Shown: in pieces, positions 16,889-24,574 of the stretch
Layout of the letters: each line of letters starts with the position of its first letter
How positions within the stretch are numbered: position 1 is the first letter of the stretch
Assembly: GCF_000714715.1 (NCBI RefSeq)
Contig: NZ_JMFO01000033.1
Coordinates: forward strand, 1 to 34,043
DNA from: Candidatus Magnetobacterium casense
Lineage (GTDB): Bacteria; Nitrospirota; Thermodesulfovibrionia; Thermodesulfovibrionales; Magnetobacteriaceae
Length of the DNA: 34,043 bases
Direction of reading: 5' to 3'
Notes under the pieces: generated by a model
The model's input: the letters and a program-made list of their open reading frames with translations, nothing else
Databases searched by the model: none
What the model was told of the DNA's origin: nothing
Program-made: the position numbers and the translations under genes

Positions 16889-16911
16889 AAAAAATGGGGG
16901 CGTCACCCCCC
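16889..16911 (-). terminator. Rho-independent terminator of the hemerythrin genes
   Basis: Read on the minus strand, GGGGG and CCCCC pair around a short TGACG-containing loop and are followed by ATTTTTT. It lies 32 bases after the stop of the first bacteriohemerythrin and so ends that transcript. Confidence 0.8.
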
Positions 16912-16942
16912 GTGCTGACATAATTACAGACGTTGTCAATCC

Positions 16943-17353
16943 TTATCGTCTCTTGAGAAATACCCCTATGGCTTTATCTGTCTTGCATATGTGATCTACA
17001 AACCACTGAACAAGGGCTCTCTCTATAGTGTTGATCATGGCCGGTGAACTATGGTCCTTCTTAAACACCTCTACCAGTTCGTTAAAGCCCTCCCAAAACA
17101 GCGTGTGTTGTGCCTCATGCTCCAGGAACTTGTCGTCGGGGTATTTTATGCGTGTCATCAAGGTCTCTTCCATCGCAAAGTGAGTCTCAACATACTGCCT
17201 GAGAAAATCTACCACCTTCTGTACCCCATCTTTGGCATCTTTGCTCTCAATGGCCTTGAGCAGGTTGTTGATCGTTGCAATCAACTCCTTGTGTTGATCG
17301 TCTATTGAGGTAACCCCTACAGACAGGTCATCTGTCCACTTAATATCCACCAT
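16943..17353 (-). CDS. Bacteriohemerythrin (tandem copy, downstream)
   Basis: 136 residues, a four-helix bundle with a di-iron site that binds O2. All expected ligands are visible: H21, H58, E62, H79, H83, H121 and D126. Single-domain bacteriohemerythrins store or deliver oxygen, or sense it, in microaerophiles. It follows a close paralogue by 53 bases; both have the same AGGATACAA stretch before the start region, so a local duplication is likely. The cytosolic location fits the lack of a signal peptide. Confidence 0.93.
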   Translation of the reverse strand: MVDIKWTDDLSVGVTSIDDQHKELIATINNLLKAIESKDAKDGVQKVVDFLRQYVETHFAMEETLMTRIKYPDDKFLEHEAQHTLFWEGFNELVEVFKKDHSSPAMINTIERALVQWFVDHICKTDKAIGVFLKRR

Positions 17354-17406
17354 AAGTCGTTGTATCCTCTCATGCTACATTAAAATCTGTGAAAAGCAAA
17401 TCAACT

Positions 17407-17814
17407 TCATTGTTTTCTGACAAATACCCCTATGGCCTTATCAGTCTTGTTCACGTGATTTGTAAACCATCCAACAAGGACATTCTTCATCTTGGTCGCC
17501 ATAAACGGTGAAGCAGGATTCTTCTTAAATTCGCCTATCAGTTCGTTATATGTCTCCCAGAAATCCGTATGTTGTTTCTCATGTTCCAGATACTTGTCTT
17601 TGGGGTATTTTATGCGCTTCATCAAGGTCTCTTCCATAGTAAAGTGAGTCTCAACGTACTGTTTAAGAAAGTTTACCACCTTTTGAATCTCATCCTTGCC
17701 ATCACCCCTGTTAATGGCCTTGAGCAGGTTGTTGATAATTGCAATCAACTCCTTGTGCTGATTGTCTATTGAGTCAACCCCTACCGACAGGTCATTCGTC
17801 CATTTAATGTCCAT
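17407..17814 (-). CDS. Bacteriohemerythrin (tandem copy, upstream)
   Basis: 135 residues. Di-iron ligands H20, H57, E61, H78, H82, H120 and D125 are kept. It is very similar to the next gene downstream (same opening DIKWT-DLSVGV and ending KTDKAIGVF), so the pair is a tandem duplication. Only 33 bases separate it from the flavin reductase-like gene upstream, suggesting one oxygen-related transcript that ends at the terminator at 16889-16911. Confidence 0.93.
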   Translation of the reverse strand: MDIKWTNDLSVGVDSIDNQHKELIAIINNLLKAINRGDGKDEIQKVVNFLKQYVETHFTMEETLMKRIKYPKDKYLEHEKQHTDFWETYNELIGEFKKNPASPFMATKMKNVLVGWFTNHVNKTDKAIGVFVRKQ

Positions 17815-17847
17815 AAGCTATTGTATCCTTTGCTGTCAGTTGATTTG

Positions 17848-18306
17848 TTAAAAATAATCATTCCACCTAAATGGCAGAGGCTGCTTGTCGGACTTTAGCA
17901 TCTTTGCGGCAACGGCTTCGCCCACAAACAGTTCGTGGTCACCCGCCTTAAATATGCTGACCGTCTTACATTCAATATAGGCCATGGCGCTGTTAAGCAC
18001 CGGTGAACCATTGGGGGCGTCAAAGTAGCCTACATTGGCAAACTTATCGGCATCCCGGCCACTCTTAAATCCGTAGTGCTTGGCAAGCTCTATCTGTTCC
18101 TCGGAGAGGACGTTTACCGCAAAGTAGCCCGATTCACGGATCAACTCATTGGTATACCTCTCCGGCGCAATGGAAACCATCAGCATCTTGGGCTCAAACG
18201 ATACCTGAGATACCCAGCTCGCCGTCATGCCATTTATTGCGTCCTTACCCTTGACCGTTATAACGTAACAGCCTAACAATATCCCTTTTGCAATTACATC
18301 CTGCAT
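17848..18306 (-). CDS. Flavin reductase-like, FMN-binding split-barrel protein
   Basis: 152 residues. YVITVKGKDAINGMTASWVSQVSFEPKMLMVSI is the signature of the flavin reductase-like split barrel, binding FMN through the NGMTASW loop; a later AGDHELFVGEAV strand closes the barrel. Proteins of this kind pass electrons from NAD(P)H to flavin or act with flavodiiron or rubredoxin partners. Being next to two hemerythrins, it may take part in oxygen or peroxide handling, which is inference. TAGGAGG lies before ATG 18306. Confidence 0.87.
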   Translation of the reverse strand: MQDVIAKGILLGCYVITVKGKDAINGMTASWVSQVSFEPKMLMVSIAPERYTNELIRESGYFAVNVLSEEQIELAKHYGFKSGRDADKFANVGYFDAPNGSPVLNSAMAYIECKTVSIFKAGDHELFVGEAVAAKMLKSDKQPLPFRWNDYF

Positions 18307-18441
18307 TTAAATTCCTCCTATTGTGTCAGATTTATTCTTTTACCTATAACGGTAATTCATACAGACATATTATACCATTTCAGCTATAGTTTAGCACTAT
18401 ATACTGAAATGACACAGATTTTTTCAGGCATGATAATTGAG

Positions 18442-18575
18442 CGTGAAATAATGGGGTCAAGGGGACTTCTTCGTGGTCGGGGCGCCTCGCCCCTCCCCTT
18501 GCAGGGGGTTCTGAAGGGGCCAGGTGCGACCTGGAGCGAAAAAGAAGCGGAGCCGCCCCTTTCTTTTCTTGATGC
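18442..18575 (+). repeat. Intergenic 3'-end repeat, copy A
   Basis: GTGAAATAATGGGGTCAAGG, then CTTCTTCGTG, CCCTTGCAGGGGG and TCTGAAGGGG recur in order at 21617-21692. The second half (GACCTGGAGC ... GCCCCTTTCTTT) recurs at 32602-32640. It contains inverted G/C runs able to fold. It sits directly after the stop of the minus-strand AI-2E-type gene. The rest of the 18307-18441 gap holds no gene. Confidence 0.8.
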
Positions 18576-18579
18576 AGGG

Positions 18580-19611
18580 TTACTTGATCTTGCCATCTTC
18601 AGATAGCATTATAACTATAGGGCGAGTGGAAGGGAACTTGGACATTATAATGCTTGCTATCACCATTATGGGTACACACAGGAACATCCCCGTAATGCCC
18701 CAGATATGCCCCCAGACGGCCAGGGAGATGATAATGACAAGCGGACTGAGGTTGAGGGATTTTCCCATCATCTTTGGCTCCAGGACGTTACCAACAAACA
18801 GATGAATCCCCACCAGGAGACCTGTAACAATCAAAAATGGATATACGGTGTCAAACTGCACCAAGGCCAACAGTGCAGGGAAGAGCACTGTTATCACGGC
18901 CCCAACGGTCGGTATGTATGTAAAGAGAAAGGTGATGAGTGCCCAAAATACGGCAAAGTCAACACCCACAATGATTAAGACGACATACGTAAGCACGCCG
19001 GTAAGCAGACTGATCACGCTCTTTATCTTTATGTACGTCCTGATGTCCTGATTGATGTTATGTATGACGGCCCTGATGTTTTCATATTGCGACTTCTCCT
19101 GCACCAGCACCTTGAGCTTACTGTCAAAGGTGTGTGCCTCCAGCAAGAGCAGCAACACATAGACAATGATCATGCCCATGTTACCGGCCACGTTTGTCAG
19201 CATATGCGCAACGGACGATAGCAGTTCGCTTACACTCAGGGAGGCGAACATGCTTTCTATGCTGGGAGTTCCTGTGAGGTGGAGTTTATTGTAGGCATAC
19301 TGTATCATGTTTTGCAATTTGGCCTGATAATGCGGCGCGGCAGCCACCACGGCATCGGTGTTGCTGTTGACAAGGGCAACGAAAAACCATATAATCATTG
19401 CCATTGTAACAAACGACAGGGTAAACGCACTCCACCGTGGCATGACGTATTTACCGAGTTTGAGCTTTGCATACTCCCCGGCAAGCGTGTTGATAAGATA
19501 CCAGACCACTATGCCAATAACAAGGGGGACAAAAAACACCTTCCCTATGAAGAGAATATAAAACCCTAACACTATCACCCCAAAAATGAGTGAAACGTTT
19601 AGCATCCGCAT
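18580..19611 (-). CDS. AI-2E family transporter (TqsA/PerM-like)
   Basis: 343 residues with about seven or eight hydrophobic segments: FGVIVLGFYILFIG, FVPLVIGIVVWYLI, AFTLSFVTMAMIIWFFVAL, then a soluble stretch, GMIIVYVLLLLLEA, VISLLTGVLTYVVLIIVG, FAVFWALITFLFTYIPTVG and the final FLIVTGLLVGIHLFVGNVLEPKMMG. The LTFLFTYIPTVGA-like and LEPKMMGKSLNLSPLVIIISL motifs define the AI-2E/UPF0118 permease family. Substrates differ across the family (AI-2, ions, others), so the cargo here is unknown. It is transcribed away from the signalling genes at 19850. Confidence 0.9.
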   Translation of the reverse strand: MRMLNVSLIFGVIVLGFYILFIGKVFFVPLVIGIVVWYLINTLAGEYAKLKLGKYVMPRWSAFTLSFVTMAMIIWFFVALVNSNTDAVVAAAPHYQAKLQNMIQYAYNKLHLTGTPSIESMFASLSVSELLSSVAHMLTNVAGNMGMIIVYVLLLLLEAHTFDSKLKVLVQEKSQYENIRAVIHNINQDIRTYIKIKSVISLLTGVLTYVVLIIVGVDFAVFWALITFLFTYIPTVGAVITVLFPALLALVQFDTVYPFLIVTGLLVGIHLFVGNVLEPKMMGKSLNLSPLVIIISLAVWGHIWGITGMFLCVPIMVIASIIMSKFPSTRPIVIMLSEDGKIK

Positions 19612-19849
19612 AAATAATTGTACACCATTTATGTAATAAACGCAAACGGTGGGTGTATAGAATGTGAAGAAAAAGAATAGGGAGGGCTGGACCTATCCCC
19701 TTGACCACGTACACGTAATTAATGCTCTTAATCTTACCACTGTAAAAATAACGCTATTGACGGTTTTTTTTATTTGAACAACTTCAGGATTTTTTGGTTT
19801 GCCTTGATGGCTGAAAAAATGTTATCATAAATGTCATAATGATAGCCGA

Positions 19850-20290
19850 GTGTTTATTTTTATGAGAGACGGACCATACACCATACTCTTGGTAGAGGAC
19901 GACGAGGATGATTATCTGCTGTTTTCTGAGGCCATAGCGGAGACCAACATCACGCACCATGTCATCTGGGTACGGGATGGCGAGGCAGTGATGAAATATA
20001 TATCGGAGGAGCACAGGCCTGACCTGATCATCCTGGACCTGAATATGCCTGCCGTGGATGGCCGTGATGTCCTGCGACAGATCAAGTCCAACCCGCTCTT
20101 GTTAAGCATACCGGTTGTCGTTATGACAACATCGGGGGCAGATGAGGACATCGATTTTTGTTACAGTATCGGGGCAAACTCCTATATAAAGAAGCCGGAT
20201 AGTTTTTCCAGGTTGCTCGACACTGTAAAACTCATAGGTTCTTACTGGCTTAATGCAGTAGAGCTACCCAGGGGCAATTATGTCGGATAG
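19850..20290 (+). CDS. Single-domain response regulator (Rcp1-like receiver)
   Basis: 146 residues from GTG 19850, or 142 from ATG 19862; neither has a clear ribosome-binding site. The receiver residues are intact: VEDDEDD at the N-terminus, phospho-acceptor Asp in LIILDLNMP, Thr/Ser in VVMTTSG, and Lys in YIKKP. The long form resembles Rcp1-type receivers paired with phytochrome-like kinases. No output domain follows, so it relays a phosphate or regulates by binding. Its end overlaps the next gene by 11 bases, coupling them. Confidence 0.9.
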   Translation: MFIFMRDGPYTILLVEDDEDDYLLFSEAIAETNITHHVIWVRDGEAVMKYISEEHRPDLIILDLNMPAVDGRDVLRQIKSNPLLLSIPVVVMTTSGADEDIDFCYSIGANSYIKKPDSFSRLLDTVKLIGSYWLNAVELPRGNYVG

Positions 20291-21599
20291 GGGTTTTAAG
20301 ATACTGATAGTGGACGACGACGAGGAAGACAGGCTACTTATCAAGGATTATATATTAGAGGGTTTGGCCGGTAAGACCTCTGTCATAGACTGTGTAGGTG
20401 AGTTTGAAGAGGCGATTGCAGTCCTTCAGCAGCAGAGGTATGATGTCCTGTTAATAGACTACCGACTGGGGGCACACAGCGGACTGGAGCTGATAGATCA
20501 CGTAAAATCTGCCGGTAGCCATAGCAGCATGATCCTGCTTACCGGTCTGGGTGATGAGGAACTGGCCGTAACCGCCATGAAAAAAGGGGTGCGCGACTAT
20601 CTCAACAAAAACCGCTTATCGGCAGAACTCATCCGAAGTACAATTGTCAATGCTGTAACACTGAGTGAGGCCTATTACCTGCGCTCTCTGGCTGAGGATG
20701 CCCTCAAACGCTCCGAGGCCAATTACCGCGAACTTGTAACGCTGTTGCCGGCAATCGTTGTTGAATTCTCCACAGGTGGGGTACCGATACTGGCCAATGA
20801 CTACATAAAGGCTATTACCGGCTATGACAAGGAGGACTTTATACTGTCAAATAACTGGCAGAATATATTGCCTGTCTCTGCCGATGGCACTTTTGAGGAC
20901 TTTAAGGACAGACTCTTAAAAGGCGATATTAAAAACGACCAACTCCACATAAAGACCAAAGATGGCAGCACCAAGACCCTCAGCCTCAACGCCAGGGGAC
21001 GTCACAACGTATTTCCCGGCCAACAACCCAGAAAAGAAGGTCTATCGAGTATCATTTGCATCTACACCGATATCACGGAAAGTGTTGAACTCAGAGAGAA
21101 GCTCCATACGCAGTCAATCATGGATGAGCTGACCCGTTTGTACAACAGACGCGGGTTTTATACACTTGCTGCACAACAGATCAGGCTGGCCAACCGTTAT
21201 CAGCGCTCCATGCTTCTCTTCTTTTTAGACCTTGATGGCATGAAGACGATAAACGACAACTACGGACACAAGGCTGGCGACAGGGCACTTGTAGAGGTGG
21301 CACACATAATGCGGGAAACCTTCAGGGAGTCTGACGTCATCGGACGAACCGGGGGCGATGAGTTCATTGTGCTTGTCTCTGACATGGAAATAGTTGATGA
21401 GAGCGTCATACGGGCACGACTGCAGGACAATATTGATACCTTTAACAATGAAAGTAATGCCCCCTTTAGCCTGTCTGTCAGCGTTGGGGTCATCAAATAT
21501 TCCCACGAAAACCCGATGGACCTTGACGAACTCATTGCCAAGGCAGATAATCTGATGTATGCCGAAAAATCAAAAAAACGGGTAAAAAGAGGGGCATAA
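20280..21599 (+). CDS. Response regulator diguanylate cyclase (REC-PAS-GGDEF)
   Basis: 439 residues in three parts: a receiver (about 1-125; VDDDEED, phospho-Asp in LLIDYRLG, Lys in YLNKNR), a PAS domain (about 145-275; RELVTLLPAIVVEFS ... ICIYTDITES), and a GGDEF domain (about 280-435). The active motif GGDEF is intact in RTGGDEFIVL, and RESD five residues upstream is the RxxD inhibitory site, so the enzyme should make c-di-GMP with product feedback. PAS may bind a ligand or a flavin. The first gene's receiver likely acts in the same phosphorelay; no histidine kinase is in view. Confidence 0.94.
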   Translation: MSDRGFKILIVDDDEEDRLLIKDYILEGLAGKTSVIDCVGEFEEAIAVLQQQRYDVLLIDYRLGAHSGLELIDHVKSAGSHSSMILLTGLGDEELAVTAMKKGVRDYLNKNRLSAELIRSTIVNAVTLSEAYYLRSLAEDALKRSEANYRELVTLLPAIVVEFSTGGVPILANDYIKAITGYDKEDFILSNNWQNILPVSADGTFEDFKDRLLKGDIKNDQLHIKTKDGSTKTLSLNARGRHNVFPGQQPRKEGLSSIICIYTDITESVELREKLHTQSIMDELTRLYNRRGFYTLAAQQIRLANRYQRSMLLFFLDLDGMKTINDNYGHKAGDRALVEVAHIMRETFRESDVIGRTGGDEFIVLVSDMEIVDESVIRARLQDNIDTFNNESNAPFSLSVSVGVIKYSHENPMDLDELIAKADNLMYAEKSKKRVKRGA

Positions 21600-21616
21600 A
21601 ACAGTATACTAAAGTG

Positions 21617-21716
21617 TGAAATAATGGGGTCAAGGGGGCTTCTTCGTGCCCGGGGTGGCTCACCCCTTCCCTTGCAGGGGGGTCTGAAGGGGGGCGATGC
21701 CCTCCCTTTTTTTTAG
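21617..21716 (+). repeat. Intergenic 3'-end repeat, copy B
   Basis: Repeat of the copy at 18442 (AATAATGGGGTCAAGGGGG-like core, CTTCTTCGTG, TTGCAGGGGGG, TCTGAAGGGG), here between the convergent ends of the diguanylate cyclase gene and the lipoprotein gene. The G/C-rich arms GCCCTC ... GAGGGC around a T run at 21697-21723 could serve as a bidirectional terminator. Confidence 0.8.
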
Positions 21717-21736
21717 AGAGGGCGTGCCTGTTACGC

Positions 21737-23008
21737 TTATTTGTCTGGTAGGTCCAGTTCTTCTTGTTGCTTGTGTTTTTTGGGTTTAGGTTTTTCGACC
21801 TTTTTCTTTGGTAGTGGTGCCGGATGTGCCGGTGGTTCGTGTGGTATCACGACTACCGGTGGTGGTTCTACAACTGCCGGATTCTGGTGAAATTCCAATG
21901 GGGGCAGTTCCTCTATCGGCTGCACGACCTCTGGTTTTACGGGCGGTTGCGGTTCCTTTATTGCATAGACGGTATCGTCATCAACCTCATAGGGGTCATA
22001 GGCAATAAAGACACGATTAAGGACGTAATCGGCAATCCACAGTTTGTCCTTCATCCATTGCAGTGCAGAGGGCCTGGTAACTGCATTGGGGAGGTCTATG
22101 GCGTGTGTCACCTTTCCGCTCTTTACGTCAAGCTTGACTAGCCTGGGGCGTTGACAGTCCTCTGTGACGAGTCTGCACGTGTCATAACCTATCACCCATA
22201 TGCCCTCACAGTCCCATGCCAGCCCCGACGGACTTTTAACGGGAGACTTAAATGCTGACAGAACTCTGCCATCTTCAGTGGATATCTGGTATATCTTGCC
22301 CTCCCTGGCATCGGCTAACCATAGATGTTGCCCGTCAAAGGTGAGACCATGCGGGGCTTGTATCTCTATAAGTTGTCCGCCAAAGGTCAGGCTGTTGGGG
22401 GCCTCTTTTCCGTCCATCTTTAAAGTCTTTACAACCTGGTTGTCATTGAAATTCAACTTCACTAGTTCCTTGTTTTGCGAATCAGCAATCCACAAGAAAC
22501 CATTCTCACAACACTCACCCTCCCATGCCATGCCGCAGATAGTGAACAGCCTTGGCAAGGGGACTGCAAACCTCGAAAGCATCGCCTTGCCATCGGAGGT
22601 AAACAAATTGTGTATTGATGAATAGGGGCCAGTCTTGATGGTGTTTAGAGCAATGACCATGTCTCTATCACCGATTAATAAATCCCGGCCATTGTATGCC
22701 ATGGCATTTGGCCCCCAACCCTTAGAATCAAAAGGCTGAAACATGGGCGTCTTAAACTGTTGGGCACAACCGCTTAACGTAAACAGCACAACAACATAGA
22801 GGATAAAAAACCCTCTGCCGACAACCCCCCTAAGTATCTTTGGCTTACTGATTATTACATGAGATAGCATCATTTGGTCCCTCACTGTTTTGATTTTCTT
22901 AACAACGCTCCATATGTCATCTTCCGGATTAACCTCCTTTATGCTAACCTGTTGTTTTTTTACTCTTGTTGCTGTTCTGCCATTGCTTTTGTCTTTATCT
23001 GGCGGCAT
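21737..23008 (-). CDS. Propeller-like lipoprotein with long cytoplasmic N-terminal segment
   Basis: 423 residues. After a charged region (residues 1-60), GFFILYVVVLFTLSGC gives a membrane segment with a lipobox-like LSGC. The middle (about 95-345) holds repeated strands such as GLTFDGQHLWLADAREGKIYQIS, GLAWDCEGIWVIGYD and ALQWMKDKLWIADYVLNRVF, an NHL/SMP-30-like beta propeller. The tail is rich in Pro, Lys and Glu. The ATG 23008 has AGAGAGG before it and begins nine bases after the HU stop, so this long N-terminus is probably real, yet the signal region then starts unusually late. Ligand unknown; a cell-envelope role is inferred. Confidence 0.7.
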   Translation of the reverse strand: MPPDKDKSNGRTATRVKKQQVSIKEVNPEDDIWSVVKKIKTVRDQMMLSHVIISKPKILRGVVGRGFFILYVVVLFTLSGCAQQFKTPMFQPFDSKGWGPNAMAYNGRDLLIGDRDMVIALNTIKTGPYSSIHNLFTSDGKAMLSRFAVPLPRLFTICGMAWEGECCENGFLWIADSQNKELVKLNFNDNQVVKTLKMDGKEAPNSLTFGGQLIEIQAPHGLTFDGQHLWLADAREGKIYQISTEDGRVLSAFKSPVKSPSGLAWDCEGIWVIGYDTCRLVTEDCQRPRLVKLDVKSGKVTHAIDLPNAVTRPSALQWMKDKLWIADYVLNRVFIAYDPYEVDDDTVYAIKEPQPPVKPEVVQPIEELPPLEFHQNPAVVEPPPVVVIPHEPPAHPAPLPKKKVEKPKPKKHKQQEELDLPDK

Positions 23009-23016
23009 ACACCTCT

Positions 23017-23298
23017 CTACTTTTGATCGTTGACGGCATCTTTAAATGCCCTTCCTGCTACAAACTTAGGAACCCTTGCCTCAGGTATGTTTATCACCTC
23101 ACCTGTTCTTGGATTGCGACCTTCTCTGGCCTTCCGTTCTGTAACCGAAAACGTGCCAAATCCTACCAACGTAACCTTCTGACCATCTTTTACTGCATTG
23201 ATAATGGAATCAATGGTTGCATCGAATGCCCGTGCGGTATCTGCCTTGGAAAGGTTTGCCTCCTTTGCTATGTGGTCTATCAGTTCTGCTTTTGTCAT
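23017..23298 (-). CDS. HU family DNA-binding protein
   Basis: 93 residues. MTKAELIDHIAKEANLSKADTARAFDATID is the HU/IHF helical base, VTLVGFGTFSVTERKAREGRNPRTGEVINIPEARVPKFVAGRAFKD the arm with the GRNP tip proline. HU bends and packages DNA. AAGGAGG lies before ATG 23298. It heads a two-gene unit with the lipoprotein; no IHF-specific features stand out, so I call it HU. Confidence 0.95.
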   Translation of the reverse strand: MTKAELIDHIAKEANLSKADTARAFDATIDSIINAVKDGQKVTLVGFGTFSVTERKAREGRNPRTGEVINIPEARVPKFVAGRAFKDAVNDQK

Positions 23299-23363
23299 TG
23301 CTAATTCCTCCTTATTGTTTTTATATGATATATCTATTAATTTCTTCTATCTTTTTTTATCTG

Positions 23364-23394
23364 CCCTGTATTGACAGGGGCTTGTAATTTACAA
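23364..23394. promoter_or_regulatory. Adjacent palindromes in the HU/GDSL divergent region
   Basis: CCCTGT-ATTG-ACAGGG (23364-23379) and TTGTAA-T-TTACAA (23382-23394) are two perfect inverted repeats side by side in a 189-base gap between divergent genes. They are candidates for regulator binding; the regulator is unknown. An AT-rich stretch downstream may hold the plus-strand promoter, not pinned down. Confidence 0.5.
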
Positions 23395-23487
23395 ACACTA
23401 AATATTAATATAAACTATACTATAAAAGCAAATAAAAAAAAAGGAACAAATCAAATTGCAAATGGAAGACATTAAGAAGGGGCATGT

Positions 23488-24081
23488 ATGGATGACAAGA
23501 TGTTAGTGGTTGCCTTTGGTGACAGTCTGACGGTGGGGTTTCAATCGCCCACGTATGACAGACCTTGGTATGAGGAGACACCGTATGCTGGGTTTTTAAG
23601 CCAAAAGCTGTCAGATACGATCAATTTTGTCACCAGGGGGATAAGTGGAGAGCTTACTGAGGAGATGGTGAGACGTTTTCCCCGGGATGTCATTGCCCTC
23701 AAGCCCGATTATGTGGTCATACTTGGGGGGTCAAACGACCTTGGATGGGGGGTACAGCCAACCGTGGCTATGCAGAATCTCCATACGATGTATGCGATGG
23801 CAAAGGAGGTCGGTGTTATGCCCGTCGCAGTTACCGTACCGTCGATATCGGGATACGATCCCCTGATAAAGCCCAGGGTGGTCTTAAATGACATGATAAA
23901 GGAGACTGCCGCCAGGATTGGTATACGTTGCGTTGACATGTTTACAAGCTCTGCCGAATCTGACACCTTGCGTCTGGCACCACAGTACTCAAACGATGGT
24001 CTGCATCTGAGCACTGAGGGCTATATGTTGCTGGCAGACCTGCTATACAACGAAGTCTTTATTAACCTCCGGCAGCAGTAG
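23488..24081 (+). CDS. SGNH/GDSL hydrolase family protein
   Basis: 197 residues. The four blocks are seen: VVAFGDSLTVGF (Ser nucleophile), GISGELT (Gly), ILGGSNDLG (Asn) and DGLHLSTEGY (Asp-His). No signal peptide is present, so it is probably cytoplasmic, acting as an esterase, thioesterase or lipase-like enzyme on an unknown substrate. It resembles arylesterase/TesA-type enzymes. AAGAAGGGG precedes the ATG. Convergent with nothing; a third hemerythrin follows downstream. Confidence 0.9.
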   Translation: MDDKMLVVAFGDSLTVGFQSPTYDRPWYEETPYAGFLSQKLSDTINFVTRGISGELTEEMVRRFPRDVIALKPDYVVILGGSNDLGWGVQPTVAMQNLHTMYAMAKEVGVMPVAVTVPSISGYDPLIKPRVVLNDMIKETAARIGIRCVDMFTSSAESDTLRLAPQYSNDGLHLSTEGYMLLADLLYNEVFINLRQQ

Positions 24082-24139
24082 TCGGCAGGATAAATAATAC
24101 AAAAACCTATCAAATATATACAGAAGGAGAATAGAACCG

Positions 24140-24547
24140 ATGATTCAATGGGATGAGAGTCTGGCAACCGGCGTCAAGGAGATCGACAAGGAACACAAGG
24201 AGATAATTGCCAGGATAAATAAACTGATCAGCATGACCGATAAGGAGAAGGAGCTTGAAATCGATAAGACCCTGCGATTTCTGGGCGGCTACGTAATAGA
24301 TCACTTTGCCCATGAGGAGGAGTACATGATCAAGTACCAGTACCCGGAATATGACGAGCACAAGGGGGAGCACATAAGGTTTCTCAAGAGCTATTCCAGC
24401 CTGAAGAAGTTGTTTGATTCTGAGGGGTCCAGTGCCCTGATCATTAACGCAACAGAGAAGCAGGCCGTTGAGTGGCTTGTCAAGCACATACAGCAGATAG
24501 ACAAGAAAATGGCATTCTTCCTGCAATCCAAGATGAAAAAGGCATAG
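24140..24547 (+). CDS. Bacteriohemerythrin (third copy)
   Basis: 135 residues with the full di-iron set H19, H55, E59, H74, H78, H116 and D121. It opens IQWDESLATGVKEIDKEHKE, clearly diverged from the tandem pair at 16943-17814, so it is a separate lineage rather than a recent copy. AAGGAGA stands before ATG 24140. Function as an oxygen carrier or sensor is family knowledge; the tie to the GDSL gene (58 bases upstream) is positional only. Confidence 0.92.
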   Translation: MIQWDESLATGVKEIDKEHKEIIARINKLISMTDKEKELEIDKTLRFLGGYVIDHFAHEEEYMIKYQYPEYDEHKGEHIRFLKSYSSLKKLFDSEGSSALIINATEKQAVEWLVKHIQQIDKKMAFFLQSKMKKA

Positions 24548-24573
24548 CCGGACCGAATCCGTATAGTGTCCGG
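24548..24573. terminator. Possible bidirectional hairpin between hemerythrin and nuoN
   Basis: CCGGAC and GTCCGG face each other across a 14-base loop in the 27-base gap between the convergent hemerythrin and nuoN. A T-rich run is weak, so this may be a stop signal or just a short palindrome. Confidence 0.35.
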
Positions 24574-24574
24574 T

